Below, piece after piece: positions 1-5,879 of a stretch of DNA of 6,389 bases. Both the position numbers and the translations under genes were made by a program. Location of the stretch: NCBI GenBank assembly GCA_024635815.1, contig JAGXIG010000054.1:1-6389 (forward strand), given 5' to 3'. The notes under the pieces were generated by a model. The model made no database searches and was not told the DNA's origin. It saw only the letters and a list, made by a program, of their open reading frames with translations. Position 1 is the first letter of the stretch; each line of letters begins with the position of its first letter. Origin of the DNA: Salegentibacter sp. GTDB lineage: Bacteria > Bacteroidota > Bacteroidia > Flavobacteriales > Flavobacteriaceae.

Positions 1-62
1 AGGTGTATAACGAAATGCAACGCACCAATCATATCAAATCAATTTTAAACGGAATAAATTAA
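1..62 (+). CDS. tyrA: C-terminal end of an upstream gene, probably prephenate dehydrogenase (partial)
   Basis: Reading from position 3 gives an open frame of 19 codons, VYNEMQRTNHIKSILNGIN, ending at a TAA at 60-62. The start lies outside the window. The stop is 23 nt before the DAHP synthase/chorismate mutase start with no promoter-like element between them, so the two are probably co-transcribed. The tail is helical and polar and resembles the C-terminal end of flavobacterial prephenate dehydrogenases. That enzyme oxidatively decarboxylates prephenate to 4-hydroxyphenylpyruvate on the way to tyrosine, and its gene usually sits just before this fusion gene in the group. The name rests on context and a short tail, so it is tentative; that an open reading frame ends here is much surer. 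Confidence 0.5.
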   Translation, partial: VYNEMQRTNHIKSILNGIN

Positions 63-85
63 AAATCAGGATTAAATTTTAAATT

Positions 86-1168
86 ATGGAAAACAAGAAA
101 GAACTAAGAACTTGGCTGGACGATTTCGGATTAGATCATCCGTTGGTAATCGCCGGCCCTTGTAGCGCTGAAACCGAAGAGCAGGTTTTAAAGATCGCTC
201 ATCAATTAAAAGATAGTGATGCCACGGTTTTACGTGCCGGAATCTGGAAACCAAGAACAAGACCCGGAAATTTTGACGGTGTTGGTGCACTTGGTTTAAA
301 ATGGCTGAAAAAGGCCAAAGAAGAAACCGGTATGTTGACAACTACCGAAGTTGCGAATGCGAATCACGTTGACCTTGCTTTGGAAAACGATGTTGATATT
401 CTTTGGATTGGCGCCAGAACTACGGTTTCACCGTTTATTGTTCAGGATATCGCAGATGCGCTTAAAGGAACAGATAAAACGGTATTGGTAAAGAACCCGG
501 TAAATCCCGATCTTTCCCTTTGGTTAGGAGCGGTTGAAAGATTTCATACTGCCGATATTAAAAATCTAGGGGTGATTCACCGAGGATTTTCAGCTTACGA
601 AAAGACCAAATACAGAAATAATCCGGAATGGCAGATCGCAATTGAACTTCAGAATAAATTCCCAGATCTTCCGCTAATTTTAGATCCTTCGCATATTGCG
701 GGACGTAGAGATATCATTTTTGATCTTTGCCAAACTGCTTTAGATCTTAATTACGACGGACTTATGGTAGAGACTCACCACACTCCTGATGATGCCTGGA
801 GTGACGCCGCACAACAAATTACCCCTGCAACACTTATTCAGATTATGAAAGATTTGAAGATTAGAAAAGAGGTTTCGGAAAGTGAAGAATTTCAGAATAA
901 ATTAAACACTTTAAGGGCTAAAATTGATGTTGCCGATAACCAATTAATCGAACTACTTTCAAAAAGAATGAAAATTTCCGATGAAATTGGTAAGGTGAAA
1001 AAATCCCAGAACGTTTCGGTTTTACAAACTAAAAGATGGAACGAAATTCTTGGAAATATGGTGCTGGAAGGAGAACAACATGGTTTAAGCGAAGAATTTA
1101 TTCTGCGTTTATTCAAAGCGGTTCACCAGGAATCCATTAACCATCAGGAAAAAATTATGAAAGCATAA
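86..1168 (+). CDS. Bifunctional 3-deoxy-7-phosphoheptulonate (DAHP) synthase / chorismate mutase
   Basis: A 360-residue cytosolic fusion. The N-terminal domain (about residues 15-255) is a type I-beta, KDO8P-synthase-like DAHP synthase that condenses PEP with erythrose 4-phosphate, the first shikimate step. Visible are VIAGPCSAE (21-29), the KPRTRP motif (55-60) typical of DAHP rather than KDO8P synthases, KNPVNPD (136-142) and DPSHIAGRR (200-208). Likely metal ligands are Cys26, His203, Glu229 and Asp240. The C-terminal domain (about 266-356) is an AroQ-type chorismate mutase that makes prephenate: Arg277, Arg294, Lys305, Arg317, Ser350 and Gln354 align without gaps to E. coli Arg11, Arg28, Lys39, Arg51, Ser84 and Gln88. 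There is almost nothing before the barrel, so no N-terminal ferredoxin-like regulatory domain as in the Thermotoga enzyme. In the related Porphyromonas fusion, prephenate inhibits through the mutase domain; the same is inferred here. The start follows the upstream stop by 23 nt. Confidence 0.95.
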   Translation: MENKKELRTWLDDFGLDHPLVIAGPCSAETEEQVLKIAHQLKDSDATVLRAGIWKPRTRPGNFDGVGALGLKWLKKAKEETGMLTTTEVANANHVDLALENDVDILWIGARTTVSPFIVQDIADALKGTDKTVLVKNPVNPDLSLWLGAVERFHTADIKNLGVIHRGFSAYEKTKYRNNPEWQIAIELQNKFPDLPLILDPSHIAGRRDIIFDLCQTALDLNYDGLMVETHHTPDDAWSDAAQQITPATLIQIMKDLKIRKEVSESEEFQNKLNTLRAKIDVADNQLIELLSKRMKISDEIGKVKKSQNVSVLQTKRWNEILGNMVLEGEQHGLSEEFILRLFKAVHQESINHQEKIMKA

Positions 1169-1225
1169 TAAGCCTTGTTTTCCATGATTTTTGGTTTAAA
1201 GGCAAGTAGTGAATGCTGCATTTGC

Positions 1226-1233
1226 TATTTTTG
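1226..1233 (+). promoter_or_regulatory. Bacteroidota-type -7 promoter element, likely for the rsgA operon
   Basis: TATTTTTG followed by CA is a perfect match to the Bacteroidota -7 consensus TAnnTTTG, in the intergenic gap upstream of rsgA. Transcription would begin about 4-7 nt after the last G, near 1237-1240. No TTG -33 element is found 17-23 nt upstream (1200-1208 reads AGGCAAGTA), so the promoter may be weak or need another factor. If used, it gives a 5' leader of about 127-130 nt that contains nearly all of the palindrome at 1237-1348. Confidence 0.5.
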
Positions 1234-1236
1234 CAC

Positions 1237-1348
1237 AGTGGCTGTTTGTAGGGTAACTTATAGAAGTCATCCTGAATTTATTTCAGGATCTAATATTAAC
1301 AACCTAGATACTGAAACGTTCAGGATGACGACCTTTCAACCAGCCACT
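1237..1348. repeat. Long imperfect inverted repeat enclosing the inner palindrome, in the predicted rsgA leader
   Basis: The outer arms are AGTGGCTGTTTGTAGGGT (1237-1254) and ACCTTTCAACCAGCCACT (1331-1348). The reverse complement of the second matches the first at 15 of 18 positions, including 8 uninterrupted end bases, and one mismatch becomes a G-U pair in RNA. Directly inside lies the palindrome at 1266-1329, offset by 11 unpaired bases on the left and 1 on the right. Together they could fold a leader RNA from about position 1237 to within 18 nt of the rsgA start. It has no coding capacity and no T-run after the stem, so it does not look like an intrinsic terminator. It may be a miniature mobile-element relic or a leader structure. 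Confidence 0.55.
1266..1329. repeat. REP-like composite palindrome (GTCATCCTGAA ... TTCAGGATGAC)
   Basis: The left arm (1266-1292) and right arm (1305-1329) are reverse complements apart from a 2-nt length difference and one mismatch, around a 12-nt loop. Each arm is also a small hairpin on its own: TCCTGAA/TTCAGGA with a 5-nt loop (1270-1288), and CTGAA/TTCAG with a 3-nt loop (1311-1323). The unit can therefore form one long stem or a pair of hairpins. Its core resembles intergenic palindromes of the GTCATnCTGAA...TTTCAGnATCT kind that I recall as dispersed through many flavobacterial genomes. Only one copy lies in this window, so dispersion cannot be confirmed here. Confidence 0.7.
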
Positions 1349-1366
1349 TAAAAAACCACAACGTGA

Positions 1367-2317
1367 ATGAAAGGAACCGTTTATAAATCTACCGGAAGCT
1401 GGTACCAGGTGAAAAGTGAAGCCGGAAAGTTTTATGATTGCCGAATCAAAGGGAAATTCCGAATTAAAGGTATTAAAAGCACTAATCCGGTTGCAGTGGG
1501 TGACCGCGTGGAATTTGATATTGAGGACAAGGAAGGTGCGGAGCAGGGAGTGATTAAGAAAATCGATAAACGCGAAAACTACATTATTCGTAAATCGGTT
1601 AATCTTTCCAAGCAAACCCATATTATTGCAGCCAATATAGACCAGGTTTTTTTGCTGATTACACTTAATAATCCGCCTACACTTACCACTTTTATAGACC
1701 GATTTCTGGTTACCGCGGAAGCTTACCACGTAAAGGCGATTTTGCTTTTTAATAAGGTAGATACTTATAACGAAGACAAGTTGGTAGAGATTAAATATCT
1801 CGCCGCTATTTATAGAAATGCAGGTTACCATTGTATAGGAATTTCTGCTACCACCGGAAAGAATGTGGATAAAGTGAAGGAGATGATGCTGGGTAAAACC
1901 AGTATGTTCGCCGGACACAGCGGAACCGGAAAATCTACCTTGATCAATGCGATTGAACCCGGTTTGAATTTAAAAACGTCCCAAATTTCTGAGCAACATA
2001 AACAAGGCCAACATACCACGACCTTTGCTGAAATGTTCGACCTTAATTTTGATGCCAGAATAATTGATACCCCCGGAATTAAAGGTTTTGGAGTAGTAGA
2101 AATAGAAAAAGAAGAGTTGGGAAATTATTTCCCTGAGTTCTTTAAGATGAAGCAGGATTGCAAATTTCATAACTGTCTACACCTGGAAGAGCCACAATGC
2201 GCGGTAAAAGATGCACTGGAAGAAGGAGAGATTGCCTGGAGCCGTTATAAAAGTTATTTACAGATTTTGGAGGGCGAAGAAGACAATTACCGAACCGATA
2301 TTTATCCAAAAAAATGA
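1367..2317 (+). CDS. rsgA: Ribosome small-subunit-dependent GTPase A (RsgA)
   Basis: A 316-residue circularly permuted GTPase that binds the 30S subunit late in its assembly, checks the decoding centre and leaves on GTP hydrolysis. An N-terminal OB-fold (about 1-75) precedes the GTPase domain, whose motifs occur in the permuted order G4 NKVD (129-132), G5 SATTG (160-164), G1 GHSGTGKS (183-190), G2 TTT (217-219) and G3 DTPG (234-237). The C-terminal zinc finger uses Cys265, Cys270, His272 and Cys278. The length is usual for the family. The ATG at 1367 gives the typical MKGTVYKSTGSWY beginning, with an A-rich but SD-less upstream region. It opens a tight five-gene run, and its TGA overlaps the dtd start as ATGA. 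All key residues are present. Confidence 0.97.
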   Translation: MKGTVYKSTGSWYQVKSEAGKFYDCRIKGKFRIKGIKSTNPVAVGDRVEFDIEDKEGAEQGVIKKIDKRENYIIRKSVNLSKQTHIIAANIDQVFLLITLNNPPTLTTFIDRFLVTAEAYHVKAILLFNKVDTYNEDKLVEIKYLAAIYRNAGYHCIGISATTGKNVDKVKEMMLGKTSMFAGHSGTGKSTLINAIEPGLNLKTSQISEQHKQGQHTTTFAEMFDLNFDARIIDTPGIKGFGVVEIEKEELGNYFPEFFKMKQDCKFHNCLHLEEPQCAVKDALEEGEIAWSRYKSYLQILEGEEDNYRTDIYPKK

Positions 2318-2766
2318 GAGTAGTTCTACAGCGGGTTTCTAAAGCCTCGGTGCAAATTAACCAGGAAATTAATGCGGTAATGCGTACAGGTTTGTTAGTT
2401 TTATTGGGCATTGAGAACGAAGATTCCCAGGAAGATATAGACTGGCTTTGTAATAAGATTGTGAAAATGCGGATTTTTAGTGATGAAAATGGTGCAATGA
2501 ACCTGTCTTTATTAGATGTAGAAGGTGATGCTATTGTGGTAAGTCAGTTTACTTTACACGCTTCTACCAAAAAAGGAAACAGACCGAGTTTTATAAAAGC
2601 TGCAAAACCCGAGGTTGCTGTTCCGCTTTATGAGAAATTCGTAGAAAAACTGGAAGAAACATTAGGAAAACCAGTTGGGACCGGGGAATTTGGTGCCGAT
2701 ATGAAAGTGGAGTTACTCAACGACGGGCCGGTAACAATAATTGTAGATTCAAAACAAAGGGAATAA
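2314..2766 (+). CDS. dtd: D-aminoacyl-tRNA deacylase (Dtd)
   Basis: A 150-residue homodimeric cytosolic enzyme that removes D-amino acids (and glycine from mischarged tRNA-Ala) from tRNA, protecting translation. The start MRVVLQRVSKASV and both active-site motifs are intact: SQFTL (77-81), whose Ser/Gln/Thr line the pocket, and the GPVT motif (138-141) that supplies the cross-subunit Gly-cisPro chiral filter. MNLSLLD (62-68) and FGADMKVELLNDGP (126-139) are also strongly conserved. Its length is normal for the family. The ATG overlaps the rsgA stop by 4 nt, which indicates translational coupling. Like RsgA, it guards the quality of the translation machinery. Confidence 0.97.
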   Translation: MRVVLQRVSKASVQINQEINAVMRTGLLVLLGIENEDSQEDIDWLCNKIVKMRIFSDENGAMNLSLLDVEGDAIVVSQFTLHASTKKGNRPSFIKAAKPEVAVPLYEKFVEKLEETLGKPVGTGEFGADMKVELLNDGPVTIIVDSKQRE

Positions 2767-2769
2767 AAA

Positions 2770-3096
2770 ATGAACATAGAAAACGCTCAAAAGGCTGTAG
2801 ACGATTGGATAAAAGAACACGGGGTTCGGTATTTTAACGAACTCACTAATATGGCGCAACTTACCGAAGAAGTAGGAGAAGTTGCACGAATTATCGCACG
2901 CCGCTATGGCGAACAAAGCGAAAAAGAATCAGATAAAGAAAAAGATTTGGGTGAAGAGCTGGCAGACGTGATGTTTGTGGTACTTTGCCTCGCTAATCAA
3001 ACCGGGGTGGATCTTCAGGAAGCTTTTGATAATAAATTGGATCTAAAAACAAAAAGAGACCACGACAGGCATCATAATAACGAAAAGTTAAAATAA
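2770..3096 (+). CDS. MazG-like nucleotide pyrophosphohydrolase
   Basis: A 108-residue all-alpha single-domain MazG-type NTP pyrophosphohydrolase. The metal-binding signature EExxE...ExxD is present as EEVGE (33-37) and ELAD (63-66), separated by a charged, Lys/Glu-rich loop (47-60). Such proteins hydrolyse (d)NTPs to the monophosphate and pyrophosphate using Mg2+; the substrate cannot be told from sequence. It is about half the length of tandem-domain E. coli MazG, so it belongs to the short single-domain type. The C-terminal end is very hydrophilic (KTKRDHDRHHNNEKLK). It begins 3 nt after the dtd stop, and an AAGGGA run in the end of dtd is one of few SD-like stretches near a start in this window. 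Its stop overlaps the next start as TAATG. Confidence 0.88.
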   Translation: MNIENAQKAVDDWIKEHGVRYFNELTNMAQLTEEVGEVARIIARRYGEQSEKESDKEKDLGEELADVMFVVLCLANQTGVDLQEAFDNKLDLKTKRDHDRHHNNEKLK

Positions 3097-3359
3097 TGAA
3101 GTTCAAAGAGATGATTTCACAAAGAGCCTTCTGGAAATCGGTTTTATTTCTTGGTATTGGCTTCCTGATTGTATATGATATCGTAAGTATGCTATTTGAA
3201 TACGGCGGATTTCATTTTGAAGCCTATTTTACCGAACGTACAGAAGATGGAAAGTTATTTCGCTTTATTGCGGGACAATTACTCGCCTCTTTTGCTTATG
3301 GTTTTATTATTGCGTTTGGGCAGTTTAGAGGAAAACAAAAGAGAGATGCTAAAAATTAA
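3096..3359 (+). CDS. Small two-helix membrane protein of unknown function
   Basis: I do not recognise a named family. The 87-residue protein has two hydrophobic helices, about residues 13-34 and 56-76. Between them is a loop (35-55) with Glu/Asp and aromatic residues (FEYGGFHFEAYF). Lys/Arg residues lie at both ends (KFKEMISQR before helix 1, RGKQKRDAK after helix 2), so the positive-inside rule puts both termini in the cytoplasm and the loop in the periplasm. There is no cleavable signal peptide or lipobox. It is very likely a real gene: it shares one base with the MazG-like stop, lies 12 nt before aroA, and its base use resembles its neighbours. Its role cannot be deduced. Confidence 0.85.
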   Translation: MKFKEMISQRAFWKSVLFLGIGFLIVYDIVSMLFEYGGFHFEAYFTERTEDGKLFRFIAGQLLASFAYGFIIAFGQFRGKQKRDAKN

Positions 3360-3371
3360 TACAGCCAATTA

Positions 3372-4601
3372 ATGAGTTTAAAGATTTCGAATAAAAAGAC
3401 GCATCTGACTGGAAATATAAAAATTACCGGCTCTAAAAGTGAATCTAATCGCTTACTGATTCTTCAGGCTTTATATCCCAACTTAAAGATCAATAATCTT
3501 TCCAATAGTGACGATACCCATTATTTACAGAAAGCCCTACAAAGTGAAGATGAATTAGTAGATATTCATCACGCCGGGACGGCAATGCGGTTTTTAACAG
3601 CCTATTTTTCGACTTTAGAAGGCAGGGAAGTGGTTCTAACCGGAAGTAAAAGAATGACCGAGCGTCCTGTTAAGCTTTTGGTAGATGCGTTAAAACAAAT
3701 GGGAGCTGAGATTTCGTACGAGCAGAACGAAGGCTACCCACCAATAAGGATTAAAGGAAAAAAACTAACCGCTAATAGTGTTTCCCTGGAAGCTAATATT
3801 AGTAGTCAGTATATTTCTGCATTAATGCTTATTGCACCTTCACTTCCTAATGGACTAGAAATTAATCTGGAAGGTCAAATTACTTCCACGCCTTATATTA
3901 AAATGACTTTGGAAATCTTGCAGCGCGCCGGGATTAAAGGAATTTTTGAAGGAAATATCATTAAAATCGAACCAACGAAAGAATTGGCAAGTCAAACGCT
4001 AGCGGTAGAATCAGATTGGAGTTCGGCTTCCTACTATTACAGCCTAGCGGCGATAAGCGAAACTGCCGACCTTAAATTAAGCACTTATAGAAAAACCAGT
4101 TTGCAGGGGGATTCCTGCCTGGCGGAAATTTATAAGCAATTTGGGGTTACTACAAAATTTGAGGAAGATCATATTCTTCTGGAGAAACGTCCTGGAAGTA
4201 AACCTAAACATATTGAAGAGAATCTTCAAAATTCTCCTGATATCGCCCAGACCATAGCCGTTACCTGTTTGGCTTTAAACGTACCCTGTCATTTAACCGG
4301 CTTGCACACCTTGAAGATTAAGGAGACCGACAGGCTGGAAGCTTTAAAAACCGAAATTGAAAAATTTGGTAGTAAAGTGAAAGTAACCCATAACAGCCTG
4401 GAACTTTTTCCGAAGAAAGATTTTTCAGAGAATGTTTCAGTGGCAACCTACAATGATCACCGTATGGCGATGGCTTTTGCACCGCTGGGACTTAAGATTC
4501 CTTTTGAAATTGAAGATGCTGAAGTGGTTTCAAAATCCTATCCGGGGTTCTGGGAAGATTTCGAAAAACTTAATTTCGAGATTGAAAAAACTTCAATTTA
4601 A
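3372..4601 (+). CDS. aroA: 3-phosphoshikimate 1-carboxyvinyltransferase (EPSP synthase)
   Basis: A 409-residue cytosolic enzyme that transfers enolpyruvyl from PEP to shikimate 3-phosphate, the sixth shikimate step. Two inside-out alpha/beta domains are expected. Active-site residues are visible: GSKSESNR (20-27, with Lys22, Ser23, Arg27), AGTAMR (68-73), Arg98, SSQ (144-146), Asp290 in SPDIAQT, Glu318 and Arg321 in KETDR, Arg364 in NDHRMAM and Lys388 in SKSYPGFW. It is somewhat shorter than E. coli AroA (427), mostly in the first domain. Two positions depart from the usual NAGTAxRP box: His67 replaces Asn and Phe74 replaces Pro. The start is 12 nt after the preceding gene with no promoter between, so it is the probable last gene of the rsgA run. 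A new promoter lies downstream. Confidence 0.96.
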   Translation: MSLKISNKKTHLTGNIKITGSKSESNRLLILQALYPNLKINNLSNSDDTHYLQKALQSEDELVDIHHAGTAMRFLTAYFSTLEGREVVLTGSKRMTERPVKLLVDALKQMGAEISYEQNEGYPPIRIKGKKLTANSVSLEANISSQYISALMLIAPSLPNGLEINLEGQITSTPYIKMTLEILQRAGIKGIFEGNIIKIEPTKELASQTLAVESDWSSASYYYSLAAISETADLKLSTYRKTSLQGDSCLAEIYKQFGVTTKFEEDHILLEKRPGSKPKHIEENLQNSPDIAQTIAVTCLALNVPCHLTGLHTLKIKETDRLEALKTEIEKFGSKVKVTHNSLELFPKKDFSENVSVATYNDHRMAMAFAPLGLKIPFEIEDAEVVSKSYPGFWEDFEKLNFEIEKTSI

Positions 4602-4630
4602 AAGCTTTTTTTAAATAAACCGTTAAATAC

Positions 4631-4662
4631 TTGACAACCCCTACCTTGAGATTGTATATTTG
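4631..4662 (+). promoter_or_regulatory. Bacteroidota-type promoter for queA
   Basis: A TTG at 4631-4633 (within TTGACAA) serves as the -33 element. It is followed by a 21-nt spacer and a perfect -7 element TATATTTG (4655-4662) matching TAnnTTTG. Transcription would start near 4666-4669, leaving only about 14-17 nt before the ATG at 4683, or about 20-23 nt before the one at 4689. This is the best-formed promoter in the window and separates queA transcription from the aroA operon. Confidence 0.8.
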
Positions 4663-4682
4663 CCGCTTCTAAAAATGCAATT

Positions 4683-5738
4683 ATGGGAATGAAACTTTCA
4701 CACTTCAATTTTGAACTTCCGGATGAACTTTTGGCAGAGTACCCTTCAGAAAACAGGGACGAAGCAAGGCTAATGGTTCTAAACAGGAAAGAACAAACAA
4801 TTGAACATAAACAATTTAAAGATATTCTAGATTATTTCGAGCCTGAAGACGTAATGGTGTTGAACAATACCAAAGTATTTCCGGCGCGTTTATATGGTAA
4901 TAAAGAGAAAACCGGTGCGAGAATCGAAGTTTTTCTTTTAAGGGAATTAAATCCTGAAACCAAGCTTTGGGATGTTCTTGTAGATCCTGCGAGAAAAATT
5001 AGAATCGGGAATAAGCTTTATTTTGGTGAAGATGAAAGTTTAGTGGCTGAAGTTATCGATAACACAACTTCCCGCGGGAGAACCCTTCGCTTTCTTTATG
5101 ACGGTTCTTACGAAGATTTCAGAAAGAAACTAAAAGAACTTGGGGAAACTCCACTTCCAAAATATATAAAGCGTGATGTTGAGCCTGAAGATCAGGAACG
5201 TTATCAAACAATTTACGCTAAAGAAGAAGGTGCTGTAGCGGCACCAACTGCCGGACTTCACTTTTCCAAGCACCTTTTAAAGCGTTTGGAGATTAAAGGA
5301 GTAGATTTCGCTGAAGTTACCCTACATGTTGGTTTAGGAACTTTTAGCCCGGTAGAGGTGGAAGACCTTAGCAAACATAAAATGGATAGCGAAGAAGCTT
5401 TTATTGAAAGAAAAGCTACACAAACAATAAACAAAGCAAAACTGGAGAACAGACGTGTTTGTGCCGTTGGTACTACTGTTATGCGTGTGTTGGAGAGCGC
5501 GGTTTCTTCAAACCATACCTTAAACGAGTTTGGTGGCTGGACCAATAAATTTATTTTTCCTCCTTACGATTTTAGTATTGCGAATTGTATGATTACTAAT
5601 TTCCATACACCAAAATCTACGCTGCTTATGATGATCTCGGCTTTTGCCGGTCATGATTTTATGAAACGTGCTTATGAAGAAGCGGTAAAAGAGAAATATC
5701 GTTTCTATACTTATGGAGACGCGATGTTGATCATCTAA
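4683..5738 (+). CDS. queA: S-adenosylmethionine:tRNA ribosyltransferase-isomerase (QueA)
   Basis: A 351-residue cytosolic enzyme that transfers and isomerises the ribosyl part of SAM onto preQ1 at the wobble position (34) of GUN-anticodon tRNAs, giving epoxyqueuosine. Family motifs run the full length: [16 protein letters not shown] (20-35), [12 protein letters not shown] (61-72), [14 protein letters not shown] (181-194), [11 protein letters not shown] (215-225), [10 protein letters not shown] (263-272), [11 protein letters not shown] (306-316) and the C-terminal YGDAMLI (344-350). The length is normal. Two in-frame ATGs occur, at 4683 and 4689. The second gives MKLSHFNF, the usual family beginning, and a slightly longer leader, so 4689 may be the true start. 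It has its own promoter upstream and a strong terminator downstream, so it appears to be monocistronic. Confidence 0.96.
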   Translation: MGMKLSHFNFELPDELLAEYPSENRDEARLMVLNRKEQTIEHKQFKDILDYFEPEDVMVLNNTKVFPARLYGNKEKTGARIEVFLLRELNPETKLWDVLVDPARKIRIGNKLYFGEDESLVAEVIDNTTSRGRTLRFLYDGSYEDFRKKLKELGETPLPKYIKRDVEPEDQERYQTIYAKEEGAVAAPTAGLHFSKHLLKRLEIKGVDFAEVTLHVGLGTFSPVEVEDLSKHKMDSEEAFIERKATQTINKAKLENRRVCAVGTTVMRVLESAVSSNHTLNEFGGWTNKFIFPPYDFSIANCMITNFHTPKSTLLMMISAFAGHDFMKRAYEEAVKEKYRFYTYGDAMLII

Positions 5739-5758
5739 TTCTAAAAAGTTTCAAATAT

Positions 5759-5799
5759 AAAAGCCACAGTTTACTATAAAAGTAAGTTGTGGCTTTTTT
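5759..5799 (+). terminator. Intrinsic (rho-independent) terminator of queA
   Basis: A 17-bp stem pairs AAAAGCCACAGTTTACT (5759-5775) with AGTAAGTTGTGGCTTTT (5781-5797). All pairs are Watson-Crick except two adjacent G-U wobbles, and the loop is ATAAA (5776-5780). The stem runs into a T-tract at 5794-5799. It begins 20 nt after the queA stop and lies well before rlmN, so it ends the queA transcript. Confidence 0.92.
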
Positions 5800-5867
5800 G
5801 ATTTAGCTTATCATCAGAAATTAAAACACTTAGCTTCAGCTTAACTTAAAAATCCTTTAATTCTTCA

Positions 5868-5875
5868 TACTTTTG
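5868..5875 (+). promoter_or_regulatory. Bacteroidota-type -7 promoter element for rlmN
   Basis: TACTTTTG, followed by CA, matches TAnnTTTG perfectly and lies after the queA terminator. No TTG is seen at the -33 distance; the nearest resemblance is TTAAC at 5841-5845. The predicted transcription start (about 5879-5882) falls on the GTG start codon of rlmN, which suggests a leaderless mRNA. Confidence 0.6.
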
Positions 5876-5879
5876 CAGC

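Noticed and set aside
1172..1204. GCCTT...AAGGC inverted repeat after the DAHP synthase/chorismate mutase gene, considered as a terminator
   Set aside because: It has only 5 bp of stem around a loop of more than 20 nt and no T-run after it.
1237..1348. Riboswitch or T-box reading of the rsgA leader structure
   Set aside because: No known riboswitch core or T-box sequence is recognisable, and no terminator T-run follows the stem. The palindromic repeat explains the pairing without ligand binding.
1304..1918. Open frame of 204 codons on the - strand opposite rsgA
   Set aside because: It lies antisense to a fully intact rsgA and its translation resembles no family I know. It is explained as a shadow of the codon bias of the real gene.
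4432..4614. Open frame of 60 codons on the + strand inside the end of aroA
   Set aside because: It is out of frame within the conserved NDHRMAM region of aroA, has a compositionally odd Trp/Leu/Lys-rich translation, and has no start signals.
4596..4616. AT-only palindrome TTTAAAAGC followed by TTTTTTTAAA after aroA, considered as a terminator
   Set aside because: The stem is nearly all A-T with no room for a loop, so it would be too weak. Transcription of the aroA operon may end here by other means, but the sequence does not show it.
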